From the NCBI RefSeq assembly GCF_003258945.1, contig NZ_QLIX01000006.1:1-64000 (forward strand): a stretch of DNA of 64,000 nucleotides, given 5' to 3'. Positions 9,186 to 18,308 of this stretch are shown one piece after another (position 1 is the first letter of the stretch; each line of letters starts with the position of its first letter). A program made the translations under genes and the position numbers. The notes under the pieces are model-generated. The model was given only the letters and a program-made list of their open reading frames with translations. It searched no databases and was not told where the DNA came from. Origin of the DNA: Roseicella frigidaeris. GTDB lineage: Bacteria; Pseudomonadota; Alphaproteobacteria; Acetobacterales; Acetobacteraceae.

Positions 9186-10988
9186 ATGGACCAGGAAAAG
9201 CCGCAGGACCACCCGCAATTCCGGCTGCCGGACCCGGCGCTGGTGACGCGCACCATGTCGGAGGTGGCCGAGCGCGGGCAGCGGATCGTCACCGATTTCC
9301 TGCGCCGCCAGGCGGATGCCGAGGCGGTGCCGGACCCGCTGAACATCGGCGGCGCCTTCCTCGACATGACGGCGCGGCTGATGGCCAACCCGGCGCGGCT
9401 GATGCAGGCACAGCTCGGCTTCTGGCAGGACTACCTGACCCTCTGGCAGAACACGGCTCGGCGGATCATGGGCGAGACCCCGGCGCCGGTGATCGCCGAG
9501 GACCCCCGCGACCGCCGCTTCAAGGACGATGCCTGGCGGGAGAACGAGGTTTTCGACTTCATCAAGCAGAGCTATCTGCTCTCGGCGCGCTACTTCCAGA
9601 CCGTCGTCGGCAGCGTCGAGGGACTCGAGCCCAAGGCGGCGCAGAAGGTGGATTTCTACACGCGGCAATTCGTCGATGCCATGAGCCCGTCGAATTTCCT
9701 GCTGACCAATCCCGAGGTGCTGCGCCGCACCGCCGAGACGGGCGGCGAGAACCTGCTGAAGGGGCTGTCGCACCTCCTCGCCGATCTCGAGCGCGGCAAG
9801 GGCCGGCTGCGCATCCGCATGACGGATGACAGCAAGTTCAAGGTCGGCCAGAACATCGCGGTGACGCCGGGCAAGGTCGTCTACCAGAACGACCTGATGC
9901 AGCTCATCCAGTACGCCCCGTCCACCGGGACCGTGCTGAAGCGACCGTTGCTGATCCTGCCGCCCTGGATCAACAAATTCTACATCCTCGACCTCAGGCC
10001 GCGGAACAGCTTCATCCGCTGGGCGGTCGAGCAGGGGCACACCGTCTTCGTCGTCTCCTGGGTCAACCCGGACGAGCACCTCGCCCGCAAGGGGTTCGAC
10101 GACTACATGCAGGAGGGCATCTACGACGCGCTGACCGCGATCGAGCAGGCGACCGGCGAGACGGAGGTGAACGCCATCGGCTACTGCCTCGGCGGCACGC
10201 TGCTGGCAACCACGCTGGCGCATATGGCGGCGCGGGGCGATACCCGCATCGCCACCGCAACCTTCTTCGTCACCATGACGGATTTCGAGGAAGCGGGCGA
10301 GCTCGGCGTCTTCATCGACGAGGAGCAACTGCACTGCCTCGAGGAGCAGATGCAGAAGCGCGGCTATCTCGAGGGTCGCGAGATGGCGACGACCTTCAAC
10401 ATGCTGCGCGCCAACGACCTGATCTGGTCCTTCGTCGTCAACAACTACCTGCTGGGGCAGGAGCCCTTCCCTTTCGACCTGCTCTACTGGAACGACGACA
10501 GCACCCGCATGCCGGCGCGGATGCACAGCTTCTACCTCCGCCGCATGTACCAGCAGAACGACCTGGTGAAGCCCGGCGCCATCGAGCTGCTGGGGGAGAG
10601 GATCGACCTGCGGAAGATCCGCATCCCCTGCTACCTGATCTCGACGCGCGAGGATCACATCGCCCCCTGGAAGAGCACCTATCGCGCGACGCAGATCTAT
10701 GGCGGCCCGGTGCGCTTCGTGCTCGCCGCCTCCGGCCATATCGCCGGCGTGGTGAACCCACCCGATTCAGGCAAGTACAGCCATTGGGTGAACGAGCAGC
10801 TGCCGCCCGATCCGGAGGCGTGGTTCCAGGGCGCGACGGAGCTCTCCGGCTCCTGGTGGCCCGACTGGCAACGCTGGGTGACGGCGCAGGGGCGCGACCA
10901 GGTGCCGGCCCGCATCCCCGGCGACGGCAAGCTGGTGCCGATCGAGGACGCGCCCGGCCGCTATGTCCAGGTGATGACGACGGATTGA
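9186..10988 (+). CDS. phaC: Class I poly(3-hydroxyalkanoate) synthase PhaC
   Basis: 600 aa. It polymerises (R)-3-hydroxyacyl-CoA into polyester storage granules. The N-terminal PhaC domain precedes an alpha/beta-hydrolase core with the lipase-like box GYCLGG, where Cys334 is the predicted nucleophile. Later conserved pieces are YWNDDSTRMP, STREDHIAPW (catalytic Asp/His region) and SGHIAGVVNPP (catalytic His). Length and box match class I synthases that act without PhaE or PhaR. The start ATG at 9186 begins MDQEKPQ; the longer upstream frame has no Shine-Dalgarno support. phaA, phaB, phasin and phaR are not in the window. Confidence 0.97.
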   Translation: MDQEKPQDHPQFRLPDPALVTRTMSEVAERGQRIVTDFLRRQADAEAVPDPLNIGGAFLDMTARLMANPARLMQAQLGFWQDYLTLWQNTARRIMGETPAPVIAEDPRDRRFKDDAWRENEVFDFIKQSYLLSARYFQTVVGSVEGLEPKAAQKVDFYTRQFVDAMSPSNFLLTNPEVLRRTAETGGENLLKGLSHLLADLERGKGRLRIRMTDDSKFKVGQNIAVTPGKVVYQNDLMQLIQYAPSTGTVLKRPLLILPPWINKFYILDLRPRNSFIRWAVEQGHTVFVVSWVNPDEHLARKGFDDYMQEGIYDALTAIEQATGETEVNAIGYCLGGTLLATTLAHMAARGDTRIATATFFVTMTDFEEAGELGVFIDEEQLHCLEEQMQKRGYLEGREMATTFNMLRANDLIWSFVVNNYLLGQEPFPFDLLYWNDDSTRMPARMHSFYLRRMYQQNDLVKPGAIELLGERIDLRKIRIPCYLISTREDHIAPWKSTYRATQIYGGPVRFVLAASGHIAGVVNPPDSGKYSHWVNEQLPPDPEAWFQGATELSGSWWPDWQRWVTAQGRDQVPARIPGDGKLVPIEDAPGRYVQVMTTD

Positions 10989-10998
10989 GCGCCGAGGC

Positions 10999-11667
10999 TC
11001 AGTAGCCCACGCTGGTATCGGCGCCGAAGCCGAAGCTCGAGCCGAGGCTGGCATTGGTCTCGCTCGGCCGGCCGCCGGGCCAGCCGCCGGTCGCATCCAG
11101 CCGCGCCACCACCTGCGCCAGGTTGGCGCTGGCGATGGCGCATTGCGGCAGGGGACCGAGCTCGCCGAGCCGCTGCACGCTGCGCTCCCCGCCCGGCCGG
11201 AACATGGGGGCCGGCAACACCGCCGCCGCCCGCGCCGCATCGCCCCGGCGCAACGCCTGCGCCGCACTCACCAGGGCACGCACCACCGGCTCCGGCGCCG
11301 CGCCCTCCGCGACGCCGAGCGCATCGCGCAGCTCCGTGCGTGCGAGCAGGAAATCCCGCCGGACGCTCTCCGGCACGGCCGCGTAGCGCGGATCGCGCGG
11401 GATGGCCGCGGTGACGAATTCGAGTTGCGCGGCGGCCTGCGCCGCCTCCGCCGGGCGGCTGGCGAGGGCCCGGCCCTGGTCGGCGAAGGCGGGCGTCATG
11501 GCCTGCATGGCGCCGCGAATCGGATCGGCGGTATCGGGCGTGAGGGCCGCGATGGGCAGCCGGGGCGGTGCCGTGCGCATCTCCGCGCAGGCGGCGAGGC
11601 CAAGGGCGAGCAGCAGGGCGCGCCGGGGCGACGGAAGGCGCGCAACGGCAGAGAGCGATACGACCAC
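10999..11667 (-). CDS. Putative lipoprotein, unknown function
   Basis: 222 aa. The N-terminus has a signal with LALGLAACAEM, a lipobox whose cysteine is near residue 27. The rest is mostly helical and alanine-rich. It contains SVQRLGELGPLPQCAIASANLAQV, where a second cysteine occurs, and a glycine/serine-rich end (SLGSSFGFGADTSVGY). No family recognised. The start is GTG at 11667 and is uncertain. The gene converges with phaC with only 10 bases between the stops. Confidence 0.7.
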   Translation of the reverse strand: MVVSLSAVARLPSPRRALLLALGLAACAEMRTAPPRLPIAALTPDTADPIRGAMQAMTPAFADQGRALASRPAEAAQAAAQLEFVTAAIPRDPRYAAVPESVRRDFLLARTELRDALGVAEGAAPEPVVRALVSAAQALRRGDAARAAAVLPAPMFRPGGERSVQRLGELGPLPQCAIASANLAQVVARLDATGGWPGGRPSETNASLGSSFGFGADTSVGY

Positions 11668-11703
11668 GGCCCGCGATGGCTCCTTCCCCGAAGGGCCGGA
11701 AGC

Positions 11704-11810
11704 CTAGAGCAGATCCCGCTCCGGTGGAATCACCGGAGCGGGTGGAGATGCTCTGAAAACAAAAGGCTAGAGCATTGGCTGTGAACGCGGGTGAACGGAC
11801 GATGCCCTAG
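11704..11810 (+). repeat. Family A double-hairpin element, copy A2
   Basis: Starts CTAGAGCAGATCC. Hairpin 1 has a different stem from the other copies yet pairs perfectly: CCCGCTCCGGTG with CACCGGAGCGGG. The outer stem AGAGCA/TGCTCT and the box ending CTGAAAACAA are kept. The second hairpin is only partly paired. The terminal CTAG at 11807-11810 contains the TAG stop codon of the neighbouring minus-strand reductase gene. Confidence 0.85.
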
Positions 11811-12784
11811 TAGCAGCCCGCGAGGCGCGCCCGGGTTCGCAGCAGCGCCAGGATCATCCGGCTGGTCGGCGCCGGCACCCCGGTCATCTCCGCCAGCTCG
11901 ACGACGCTGCCGAGCAGCGCATCCACCTCCATCGGCCGGCCCTTCTCCAGGTCCTGCAGCATGGAGGTCTTGTGCGCCCCGACCTCGGCGCCGCCGGCGA
12001 TGCGCTTGTCGACATCGATGGCGAAGCGCACGCCGAGCGCCTCGGCCACCGCCTGCCCCTCGAGCATCATGGCCCGGACGATGCTGCGCAGCTCGGCATC
12101 GCCGGTGATGACGTCGAGGGTTGCTGTGGTCAGCGCCGAGAGCGGGTTGAAGGCCATGTTGCCCCAGAGCTTCACCCAGATCTCGTCGCGGATCTTCGGC
12201 CGCACCGGCGCCTTGAAGCCGGCGCCGACCAGCGCGGCGGCCAATGCACCGGCCCGCTCGCTGCGGCTGCCATCCGGCTCGCCGAGGCTGAAGCGGTCGC
12301 CATAGGTGTGCAGGATGACGCCGGGCTCCACCACCTCGGCCGCCGGGTAGATGATGCAGCCGAGCACCCGCTCGGGCGGCAGCAAGCGGCCGATCTCGCC
12401 ATCGGGGTCGACGCTCGTCACCCGCCGCCCCTCATAGGGGCCGGCGAGCTTGTGGAAATACCACCAGGGGATGCCGTTCACCGCCGAGACGATGGTGGTG
12501 CCCGCGCCGATCAGCGGCTGCATCTGCACCGCCGCGCCCGCCAGGGCCGGGGCCTTCAGGGTGATGAGGACATAGTCCTGCGGCCCCGCCTCCACCGCGC
12601 TGGCGACGCAGCGCGGATGCACCACGCGCTCCTCGCCCCCGCTGATGAGCTTCAGCCCCCTGGCCTGCATGGCCGCGAGATGCGGCCCGCGGGCGATGAC
12701 GGTGACGTCCACATCGCCCTTGGCGGCCAGCTTCGCGGCCATGAGCCCGCCGATCGCGCCGGCGCCGAAGATGCAGAGTTTCAT
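11807..12784 (-). CDS. Ketopantoate reductase family protein (2-dehydropantoate 2-reductase-like)
   Basis: 325 aa. An N-terminal Rossmann domain with GAGAIGGLMAAKLA (near residues 7-20) binds NADP(H), and the C-terminal helical domain carries KLWGNMAFNPLSALT (near 195-210), typical of ApbA/PanE. It may make pantoate for coenzyme A or reduce another 2-oxo acid; several such paralogues occur in Alphaproteobacteria, so I leave the symbol empty. ATG at 12784 is preferred to a TTG three codons upstream. Its stop codon is supplied by repeat A2. It lies 70 bases downstream of the CoA ligase on the same strand. Confidence 0.88.
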   Translation of the reverse strand: MKLCIFGAGAIGGLMAAKLAAKGDVDVTVIARGPHLAAMQARGLKLISGGEERVVHPRCVASAVEAGPQDYVLITLKAPALAGAAVQMQPLIGAGTTIVSAVNGIPWWYFHKLAGPYEGRRVTSVDPDGEIGRLLPPERVLGCIIYPAAEVVEPGVILHTYGDRFSLGEPDGSRSERAGALAAALVGAGFKAPVRPKIRDEIWVKLWGNMAFNPLSALTTATLDVITGDAELRSIVRAMMLEGQAVAEALGVRFAIDVDKRIAGGAEVGAHKTSMLQDLEKGRPMEVDALLGSVVELAEMTGVPAPTSRMILALLRTRARLAGCY

Positions 12785-12854
12785 GGCGGTCAATCCCGGT
12801 CAGGCGGCGCGCCCGGGACCGCCAGGCCCGCGGGCGCGCGATGGAGGCAGAGGG

Positions 12855-14372
12855 TCAGGCCGTGATGCCAAGCTTCTGCGCCAGCCCGATGCGCATCAAC
12901 TTGCCGGTGGCGCCCTTCGGGATCTCCGGCAGGAAGACGACCTTCCGCGGTACCTTGAAATCCGCCAGGTGCTTCGCGGCGAAGTCGCGCAGCTCGCGCT
13001 CGGTGCAGTCCATGCCCTCGCGCAGCACGATCGCCGCGCCCACCTCCTCGCCGAGCATCGGGTGCGGGATGCCGAAGGTGAGCGCCTGCGCGACGGCCGG
13101 ATGCTCGGAGAGGATGCCGTCCACCTCGAGCGGGCTCACCTGCTCGCCGCCGCGCTTGATCAGCTCCTTCAGCCGGCCGGTCAGCATCAGGTAGCCATCG
13201 GCATCGAACATGCCCTGGTCGCCGGTGCGGAACCAGCCATCGGTGAAGGCCTTGGCATTGGCCTCGGGATTGGCCTCATAGCCCTTGGTGACGTTGGGGC
13301 CGCGGATCACCACCTCGCCGATCTCGCCCTGCGGCAGGATGCGGCCGTCCTCGGCCATGATCGCCACCTCCGGCCCCGCCGGCAGGCCGACCAGGCCCGG
13401 CTTCTGCGGCCGCGGCGGCAGCGGGTTGCTGCACATCTGGTGGCTGGCCTCGGTCATGCCATAGGCCTCGATCACCGGGGCGTCGAAGGCGGCGCTGAGA
13501 TCCTTCATCGCCTGCGCCGGCAGGCTGGCCGAGGAGCTGCGCAGGAAGCGCAGCGGCGCCCGGGCGATGATCTCGCGGTTGCGCTCGGCGCGTTGCAGGA
13601 TCGCCTGGTGCATGGTCGGCACCGCCGTGTACCAGCTCGGCCGCTCGGCATCGAGCCAGCCGAAGAATTTCAGGGCGTTGAAGCCCGGTGTGCAGATCAC
13701 CGCGCCGCCGGCCGCGAGCGAGGCGAGCGTCGCCGCGATCAGCCCGTGGATGTGGAACAGCGGCATGACGTTGAGGCAGGCATCCTCGGGCGTCAGTTCC
13801 AGGGTGCGGGCGATGCTGGCCGCCGAGGCGGTGACATTGGCTTGGGTCAGCGGCACGATCTTCGGCCGCGCCGTGGTGCCGGAGGTGTGCAGCACCAGGG
13901 CCACATCCTCCGCCTCCGCCATGCCCGGCCGCGCCGCCTGCCCCGGCTGGCCGCCCGCGAGGCTGAACGCGCCCGCCGCCTCGCCCGGGACCAGTTCGAC
14001 CACCGGCACGCCGAGCCGGGCCGCGACGGCGCGCGCCGGGCTCTCCATGCCCTGCTGGATGACGAGGGCCTTGGCCTTCAGGTCGGTCAGGTAGAACTCG
14101 AACTCCTCCTCCTTGTAGGCGGGGTTCAAGGGGGCCGTGGTGGCGCCGCAGGCGATGGCGACGAAGGCCGCCGCCATCTCGGGCCCGTTCGGCAGCACGA
14201 TGGCCACCCGGTCGCCACGGCCGATGCCGATGGAATTGAGCGCCGCCACCGTCCGCTCCGCCAGCGCCCGCAGCCCGTCATAGGTCAGGGAAGGCCGCTC
14301 CGGCGCCCGAATGGCGGGCCGCCCGGCCTCCCCGGCGGCGAGCAGTGCGGCAATGGTGCTGGCAGCGGTCAT
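12855..14372 (-). CDS. AMP-dependent acyl-CoA synthetase (oxalyl/malonyl-CoA ligase-like)
   Basis: 505 aa ANL-superfamily enzyme that activates a carboxylic acid with ATP and CoA. The P-loop-like motif LHTSGTTARPKIVPLT lies near residue 160. GYEANPEANAKAF, WFRTGDQG and the hinge GRLKELIKRGGEQVSPLEVD are present, and the C-terminal lysine motif is GKLMRIGL. The segment NVMPLFHIHGLIAATLASLAAGG is characteristic of the small Pcs60/oxalyl-CoA synthetase branch. The true acid is not determined. It is divergent from the tctCBA transporter across a 222-base gap, so transport and activation of a di- or tricarboxylate could be linked. Confidence 0.9.
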   Translation of the reverse strand: MTAASTIAALLAAGEAGRPAIRAPERPSLTYDGLRALAERTVAALNSIGIGRGDRVAIVLPNGPEMAAAFVAIACGATTAPLNPAYKEEEFEFYLTDLKAKALVIQQGMESPARAVAARLGVPVVELVPGEAAGAFSLAGGQPGQAARPGMAEAEDVALVLHTSGTTARPKIVPLTQANVTASAASIARTLELTPEDACLNVMPLFHIHGLIAATLASLAAGGAVICTPGFNALKFFGWLDAERPSWYTAVPTMHQAILQRAERNREIIARAPLRFLRSSSASLPAQAMKDLSAAFDAPVIEAYGMTEASHQMCSNPLPPRPQKPGLVGLPAGPEVAIMAEDGRILPQGEIGEVVIRGPNVTKGYEANPEANAKAFTDGWFRTGDQGMFDADGYLMLTGRLKELIKRGGEQVSPLEVDGILSEHPAVAQALTFGIPHPMLGEEVGAAIVLREGMDCTERELRDFAAKHLADFKVPRKVVFLPEIPKGATGKLMRIGLAQKLGITA

Positions 14373-14594
14373 GACTCGTCATCCCCTCGCGGGCCTCGGC
14401 GAGGCCTGCTGTGCAACAGCCCTTCCGGGACGGCAAGTCGCTCCCTGCCGGAGGCGGAAGAAATTTGTGGCACGTTTTACACGCTTTTCGTTGCTTTACC
14501 TGACTTTCGGCCCGAAGCCCGAGGCAAGGCCGGGACATGACAGGTGTTTCGGCAGCAGCAGCTTGCGCCCCTGGCGCATCCGGGAAGAGAGGGT

Positions 14595-15596
14595 ATGACG
14601 GTAGCGACATCTCGCCGCTCGGTTCTTCTGGGCCTCGCCGCCGCCGCCGTCGCGGGCGGCGCGCAGGCCCGCGGCTGGGAGCCCAGCCGCCCCGTGCAGT
14701 TCGTGGTGCCGGCCGGGACCGGCGGCGGCGCCGACCAGATGGCGCGGGTCATCCAGGGCATCGTTTCCAAGCACGCGCTCATGCGCCAGCCCATGGTGGT
14801 GGTGAACAAGGCGGGGGGCGCGGGCGCCGAGGGCTTCCTTGAGGCCAAGGGCGCGCGGGGCAACCCGCACATGCTGGTCATCACCCTCTCCAACCTGTTC
14901 ACGACCCCGCTCGCAACGGGGGTGCCCTTCAGCTGGAAGGACCTCACCCCGGTCACCATGATGGCGCTGGACGAGTTCGTGTTCTGGGTGAATGCGAATT
15001 CATCCTGGCGGTCGGTGCAGGACCTCATCGCCGCGGCGAAGCAGCAGCGCCTCAAGATCGGTGGCACCGGCTCCAAGCAGGAGGACCAGATCATCGCCGC
15101 CGCCATCACCAAGGCGAGCGGCGCGCAGTTCACCTACGTGCCCTTCCGCGGCGGCGGCGAGGTCGCGGTGCAGCTCGTCGGCGGCCATATCGACGCCACG
15201 GTGAACAACCCGATCGAAGCGGTGACTCACTGGCGCTCCGGCGCGCTGCGGCCGCTCTGCGTCTTCGACACGAAGCGCCTGGCCGATACCGGGAAGATGA
15301 CCGAGACGCAGGCCTGGTCCGACATCCCGACCTGCCGGGAGCAGGGCCTCGATGTCGACTACCTGATGCTGCGCGGCATCTTCATGCCGGCCGGCGTGAA
15401 GCCGGAGCAGGTCGCCTTCTACGAGGGGCTGATGGCGAAGGTGCGCGAGACGCCGGAGTGGAAGGATCTCATGCAGCAGGGCGCCTTCAACACCACCAGC
15501 CTGACCGGCGAGGCCTTCGGCGCTTGGCTGGCGCGGGAGGACGAGCGGCACCGGTCGCTGATGCAGGATGCCGGTTTCCTGGCAAATCCGGCCTGA
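14595..15596 (+). CDS. Tripartite tricarboxylate transporter substrate-binding protein (Bug/TctC family)
   Basis: 333 aa periplasmic binding protein that captures a carboxylate for the TctAB membrane complex. The N-terminus TSRRSVLLGLAAAAVAGGAQA is an export signal with a twin arginine. The mature part opens with the Bug-family segment RPVQFVVPAGTGGGADQMAR and contains MVVVNKAGGAGAEGF near residue 70. GAGAGAGGG-type purine-rich sequence lies just upstream of ATG 14595. It is followed by tctB after 12 bases and tctA after a further 34. Confidence 0.93.
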   Translation: MTVATSRRSVLLGLAAAAVAGGAQARGWEPSRPVQFVVPAGTGGGADQMARVIQGIVSKHALMRQPMVVVNKAGGAGAEGFLEAKGARGNPHMLVITLSNLFTTPLATGVPFSWKDLTPVTMMALDEFVFWVNANSSWRSVQDLIAAAKQQRLKIGGTGSKQEDQIIAAAITKASGAQFTYVPFRGGGEVAVQLVGGHIDATVNNPIEAVTHWRSGALRPLCVFDTKRLADTGKMTETQAWSDIPTCREQGLDVDYLMLRGIFMPAGVKPEQVAFYEGLMAKVRETPEWKDLMQQGAFNTTSLTGEAFGAWLAREDERHRSLMQDAGFLANPA

Positions 15597-15608
15597 GGGA
15601 TACAGAGC

Positions 15609-16139
15609 ATGAGCACGACCACTCTCGATCTGGCCCCTGCCGCGGGCCGCAGCAGCCAGGGCGTCCGGCGGAGCGCGATGGAGGTGGCCACCTCCCTTGC
15701 CCTCGCCCTGATCGGCGCGGCGGCGATCTGGGACAGCAGCCGGCTCGGCGCCGGCTGGGGCGCGGAAGGGCCGCAATCCGGCTACTTCCCCTTCTGGATC
15801 GGCCTCATCCTGGCCGGCACGAGCCTGGCCAACCTGGTCCCTGTCCTGCGCGCCAGGGGCGCGGCGGCCGAGGCGATGTTCGTCACCTGGCCGCAGCTCC
15901 GCCTGGTGATGTCGGTGCTGATCCCGACGGTCTTCTACGTCGCCGCCATCCCGCTGAGCGGCATCTACCTCGCCTCCGCGGCGCTGGTCGCCTACTTCAT
16001 GATGCGCCTCGGCGAGTTCACCTGGCGCAGCGCGCTGCCGGCAGCCGTCGCGACGGCGCTGGTGGCCTTCGTCACCTTCGAGGTCTGGTTCCTGGTCGGC
16101 TTGCCCAAGGGCCCGATCGAAGAGCTGCTCGGCTTCTGA
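15609..16139 (+). CDS. tctB: Tripartite tricarboxylate transporter small membrane subunit TctB
   Basis: 176 aa with four predicted hydrophobic segments, the usual TctB size. The small subunit pairs with TctA in the inner membrane. Conserved features include GPQSGYFPFWIGLIL near residue 53 and the C-terminal FEVWFLVGLPKGPIEELLGF-like end. It lies between the binding protein and TctA in one plus-strand operon. Confidence 0.93.
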   Translation: MSTTTLDLAPAAGRSSQGVRRSAMEVATSLALALIGAAAIWDSSRLGAGWGAEGPQSGYFPFWIGLILAGTSLANLVPVLRARGAAAEAMFVTWPQLRLVMSVLIPTVFYVAAIPLSGIYLASAALVAYFMMRLGEFTWRSALPAAVATALVAFVTFEVWFLVGLPKGPIEELLGF

Positions 16140-16173
16140 CCGTCCGACGCCCCGCCCGGATACCCCCTCTCCC

Positions 16174-17688
16174 ATGGAAGAAATCGGCCTCCTGATGCAG
16201 GGCTTCGCCGTGGCCCTGCAGCCCGGGAACATGCTGCTCATGCTGGTCGGCGTCGTGCTCGGCGTGCTGATCGGCGTGCTGCCCGGCCTCGGCGGCGCCA
16301 ACGGCATCGCCATCCTGCTGCCGCTGACCTTCGCCATGCCGCCGGTCTCGGCGGTGATCATGCTCTCCTGCATCTACTGGGGCGCGTTGTTCGGCGGCGC
16401 CATCACCTCCATCCTGTTCAACATCCCGGGCGAGCCCTGGTCCGTCGCCACCACCTTCGACGGCTACCCGATGGCGCAGCAGGGCCGGGCCGGCGAGGCG
16501 CTGACGGCGGCCTTCACCTCCTCTTTCTTCGGCGCCTTCGTCGCGGTGGTGATGATCACCTTCGTCGCGCCGATCATCGCCGGCTTCGCCCTGCGCTTCG
16601 GGCCGCCGGAATTCTTCGCGGTGATGTTCCTCTCCTTCGCCTGCTTCGTGGGCATGGCGAAGGGCTCGCCGCTGAAGACCCTCGCCGCGATGATGCTGGG
16701 CTTCCTGCTGGCCGCGGTTGGCATGGACACCGTGACCGGCCAGCTCCGCATGACCTTCGGCTCGGAGGAGATGATCCGCGGCTTCGACTTCCTGGTCGCG
16801 GTCATCGGCCTCTTCGGCATCAGCGAGATCCTCTGCTCGATCGAGGAGGGGCTGCACTTCCGGGGGCAGAAGGCGAAGATCGACCTGAAGGTGGTGCTGC
16901 GCACCTGGGCGGAGCTGCCGCGGCATTGGTTCCTGGCGATCCGCTCGGCCCTCATCGGCTGCTGGATGGGCATCACGCCGGCGGGCGCCACCCCGGCCTC
17001 CTTCATGTCCTACGGCGTCGCCCGACGGATGTCGAAGGACCCGGCCGGCTTCGGGCAGGGCAGGATCGAGGGCGTGGTCGCGCCCGAGACCGCGGCGCAT
17101 GCCGCCGGCACCTCGGCCCTGCTGCCGATGCTGACCCTCGGCGTGCCGGGCTCGCCCACCGCGGCGGTGCTGCTCGGCGGCCTGATCATGTGGGGGCTGC
17201 AGCCGGGGCCGATGCTCTTCGTCGAGCAGAAGGAGTTCGTCTGGGGCCTCGTCGCCTCCATGTATCTCGGCAACGTCGCCGGGCTGCTGGTGGTGTTGGT
17301 GGCGGTGCCCTGGTTCGCCGCGATCCTGCGGGTGCCCTTCCCGATCATCGCCGCGCTGATCCTGACGGTCTGCGCCATCGGCGCCTACACGGTCAGCAAC
17401 GCCGAGTTCGACATCGTGCTAATGCTGATCTTCGGCATCGTCGGCTATGTGATGAAGAAGCTGGACTACCCGCTGGCGCCGCTGGTGCTGGCGCTGGTTC
17501 TCGGCGATCGGACGGAAGAAGCCTTCCGGCAGTCGCTGCTGGTCAGCAATGGAGATCTCGGCATCTTCTTCCACAACTGGCTGAGCGGCGGGATCATGGC
17601 GGCCGGTATCGCCCTGCTCCTCTGGCCGGCCCTCGCCTGGGCCCGCGCCGCGCTGGCCAGCGGCCTCGGACGCGCCCGGGCGGCATAG
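16174..17688 (+). CDS. tctA: Tripartite tricarboxylate transporter large membrane subunit TctA
   Basis: 504 aa with about 11-12 hydrophobic segments. It forms the main permease of the sodium- or proton-coupled carboxylate carrier. Family motifs seen are GVLPGLGGANGIAILLPLTF near residue 34, GALFGGAITSILFNIPGEP near 70 and the second repeat TLGVPGSPTAAVLLGGL near 323. It ends a three-gene operon, followed by a hairpin that may serve as a bidirectional terminator. Confidence 0.95.
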   Translation: MEEIGLLMQGFAVALQPGNMLLMLVGVVLGVLIGVLPGLGGANGIAILLPLTFAMPPVSAVIMLSCIYWGALFGGAITSILFNIPGEPWSVATTFDGYPMAQQGRAGEALTAAFTSSFFGAFVAVVMITFVAPIIAGFALRFGPPEFFAVMFLSFACFVGMAKGSPLKTLAAMMLGFLLAAVGMDTVTGQLRMTFGSEEMIRGFDFLVAVIGLFGISEILCSIEEGLHFRGQKAKIDLKVVLRTWAELPRHWFLAIRSALIGCWMGITPAGATPASFMSYGVARRMSKDPAGFGQGRIEGVVAPETAAHAAGTSALLPMLTLGVPGSPTAAVLLGGLIMWGLQPGPMLFVEQKEFVWGLVASMYLGNVAGLLVVLVAVPWFAAILRVPFPIIAALILTVCAIGAYTVSNAEFDIVLMLIFGIVGYVMKKLDYPLAPLVLALVLGDRTEEAFRQSLLVSNGDLGIFFHNWLSGGIMAAGIALLLWPALAWARAALASGLGRARAA

Positions 17689-17694
17689 TGGGCA

Positions 17695-17731
17695 CTGGCG
17701 GAGGGGGGAATGCCGTTCCCTTCCCCGCCAG
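17695..17731. terminator. Hairpin between convergent genes
   Basis: CTGGCGG at the left pairs with CCGCCAG at the right, and GGGGAA with TTCCCT/TTCCCC inside, with a short TGCCG loop. It lies between the stops of tctA (plus) and the carbonic-anhydrase-like gene (minus). Pairing is imperfect and there is no long T-tract on either side, so the terminator role is inferred from position. Confidence 0.55.
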
Positions 17732-17739
17732 CGCGTGCC

Positions 17740-18303
17740 TCAGCGCCGCAGCGAGGCGCGGTGCCGCCCGGAGAGCTCGACGTAATGCGGCGCAGTGCGG
17801 TCGAAGCCGGCGCGCTGCTCCGGCGTCAGCACCCGCAGCAGCTTCGCCGGGTTGCCCATCCAGAGCTCGAGGCGGCCGATGCGCTTGCCCGGCGGCAGCA
17901 CGCTGCCGGCGGCGAGCACGCCCCCCTCCTCGATCACCGCGCCGTCCAGCACCGTCGCCCCCATGCCGACGAAGGCGCGGTCCTCGAGCTGGCAGGCATG
18001 GATGATGGCGGCATGGCCAACGGTGACATCGGCGCCGACGATGGTGGCGAAGTTGTCCGAGGTGGCGCGCCCGGAATTCACATGGACGATCGTGCCGTCC
18101 TGGATGTTCGAGCGCGGGCCGATGCGGATGATGTTGGTGTCGCCGCGCAGCACGCAGTGATACCAGATATTCGCCCCCTCGGCGATTTCGACATCGCCGA
18201 TCACCGCCGCGGTCGGCGCCACCCAGGCGCCGGCATGCACCACCGGCACCTTGCCTTCGAAGGGATAGAGCGGCGGCAGCACCGTCGCGACCTGCTGGTC
18301 CAT
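17740..18303 (-). CDS. Gamma-carbonic anhydrase family protein (left-handed beta-helix)
   Basis: 187 aa with hexapeptide-repeat rhythm. The likely metal and structural motifs are RGDTNIIRIG near residue 54, NIQDGTIVHVN near 66, VGHAAIIHACQLEDR near 92 and FVGMGA near 107. The family includes gamma-carbonic anhydrases, CaiE/PaaY and many uncharacterised metal-dependent hydrolases or acyltransferases. It is the last of four leftward genes, 5 bases after argC. Confidence 0.88.
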   Translation of the reverse strand: MDQQVATVLPPLYPFEGKVPVVHAGAWVAPTAAVIGDVEIAEGANIWYHCVLRGDTNIIRIGPRSNIQDGTIVHVNSGRATSDNFATIVGADVTVGHAAIIHACQLEDRAFVGMGATVLDGAVIEEGGVLAAGSVLPPGKRIGRLELWMGNPAKLLRVLTPEQRAGFDRTAPHYVELSGRHRASLRR

Positions 18304-18308
18304 GCGCC

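Noticed and set aside
14459-14515. TGGCACGTTTTACACG before tctC as a sigma-54 promoter
   Set aside because: The -24-like TGGCAC is present but there is no GC at the required 10-base distance.
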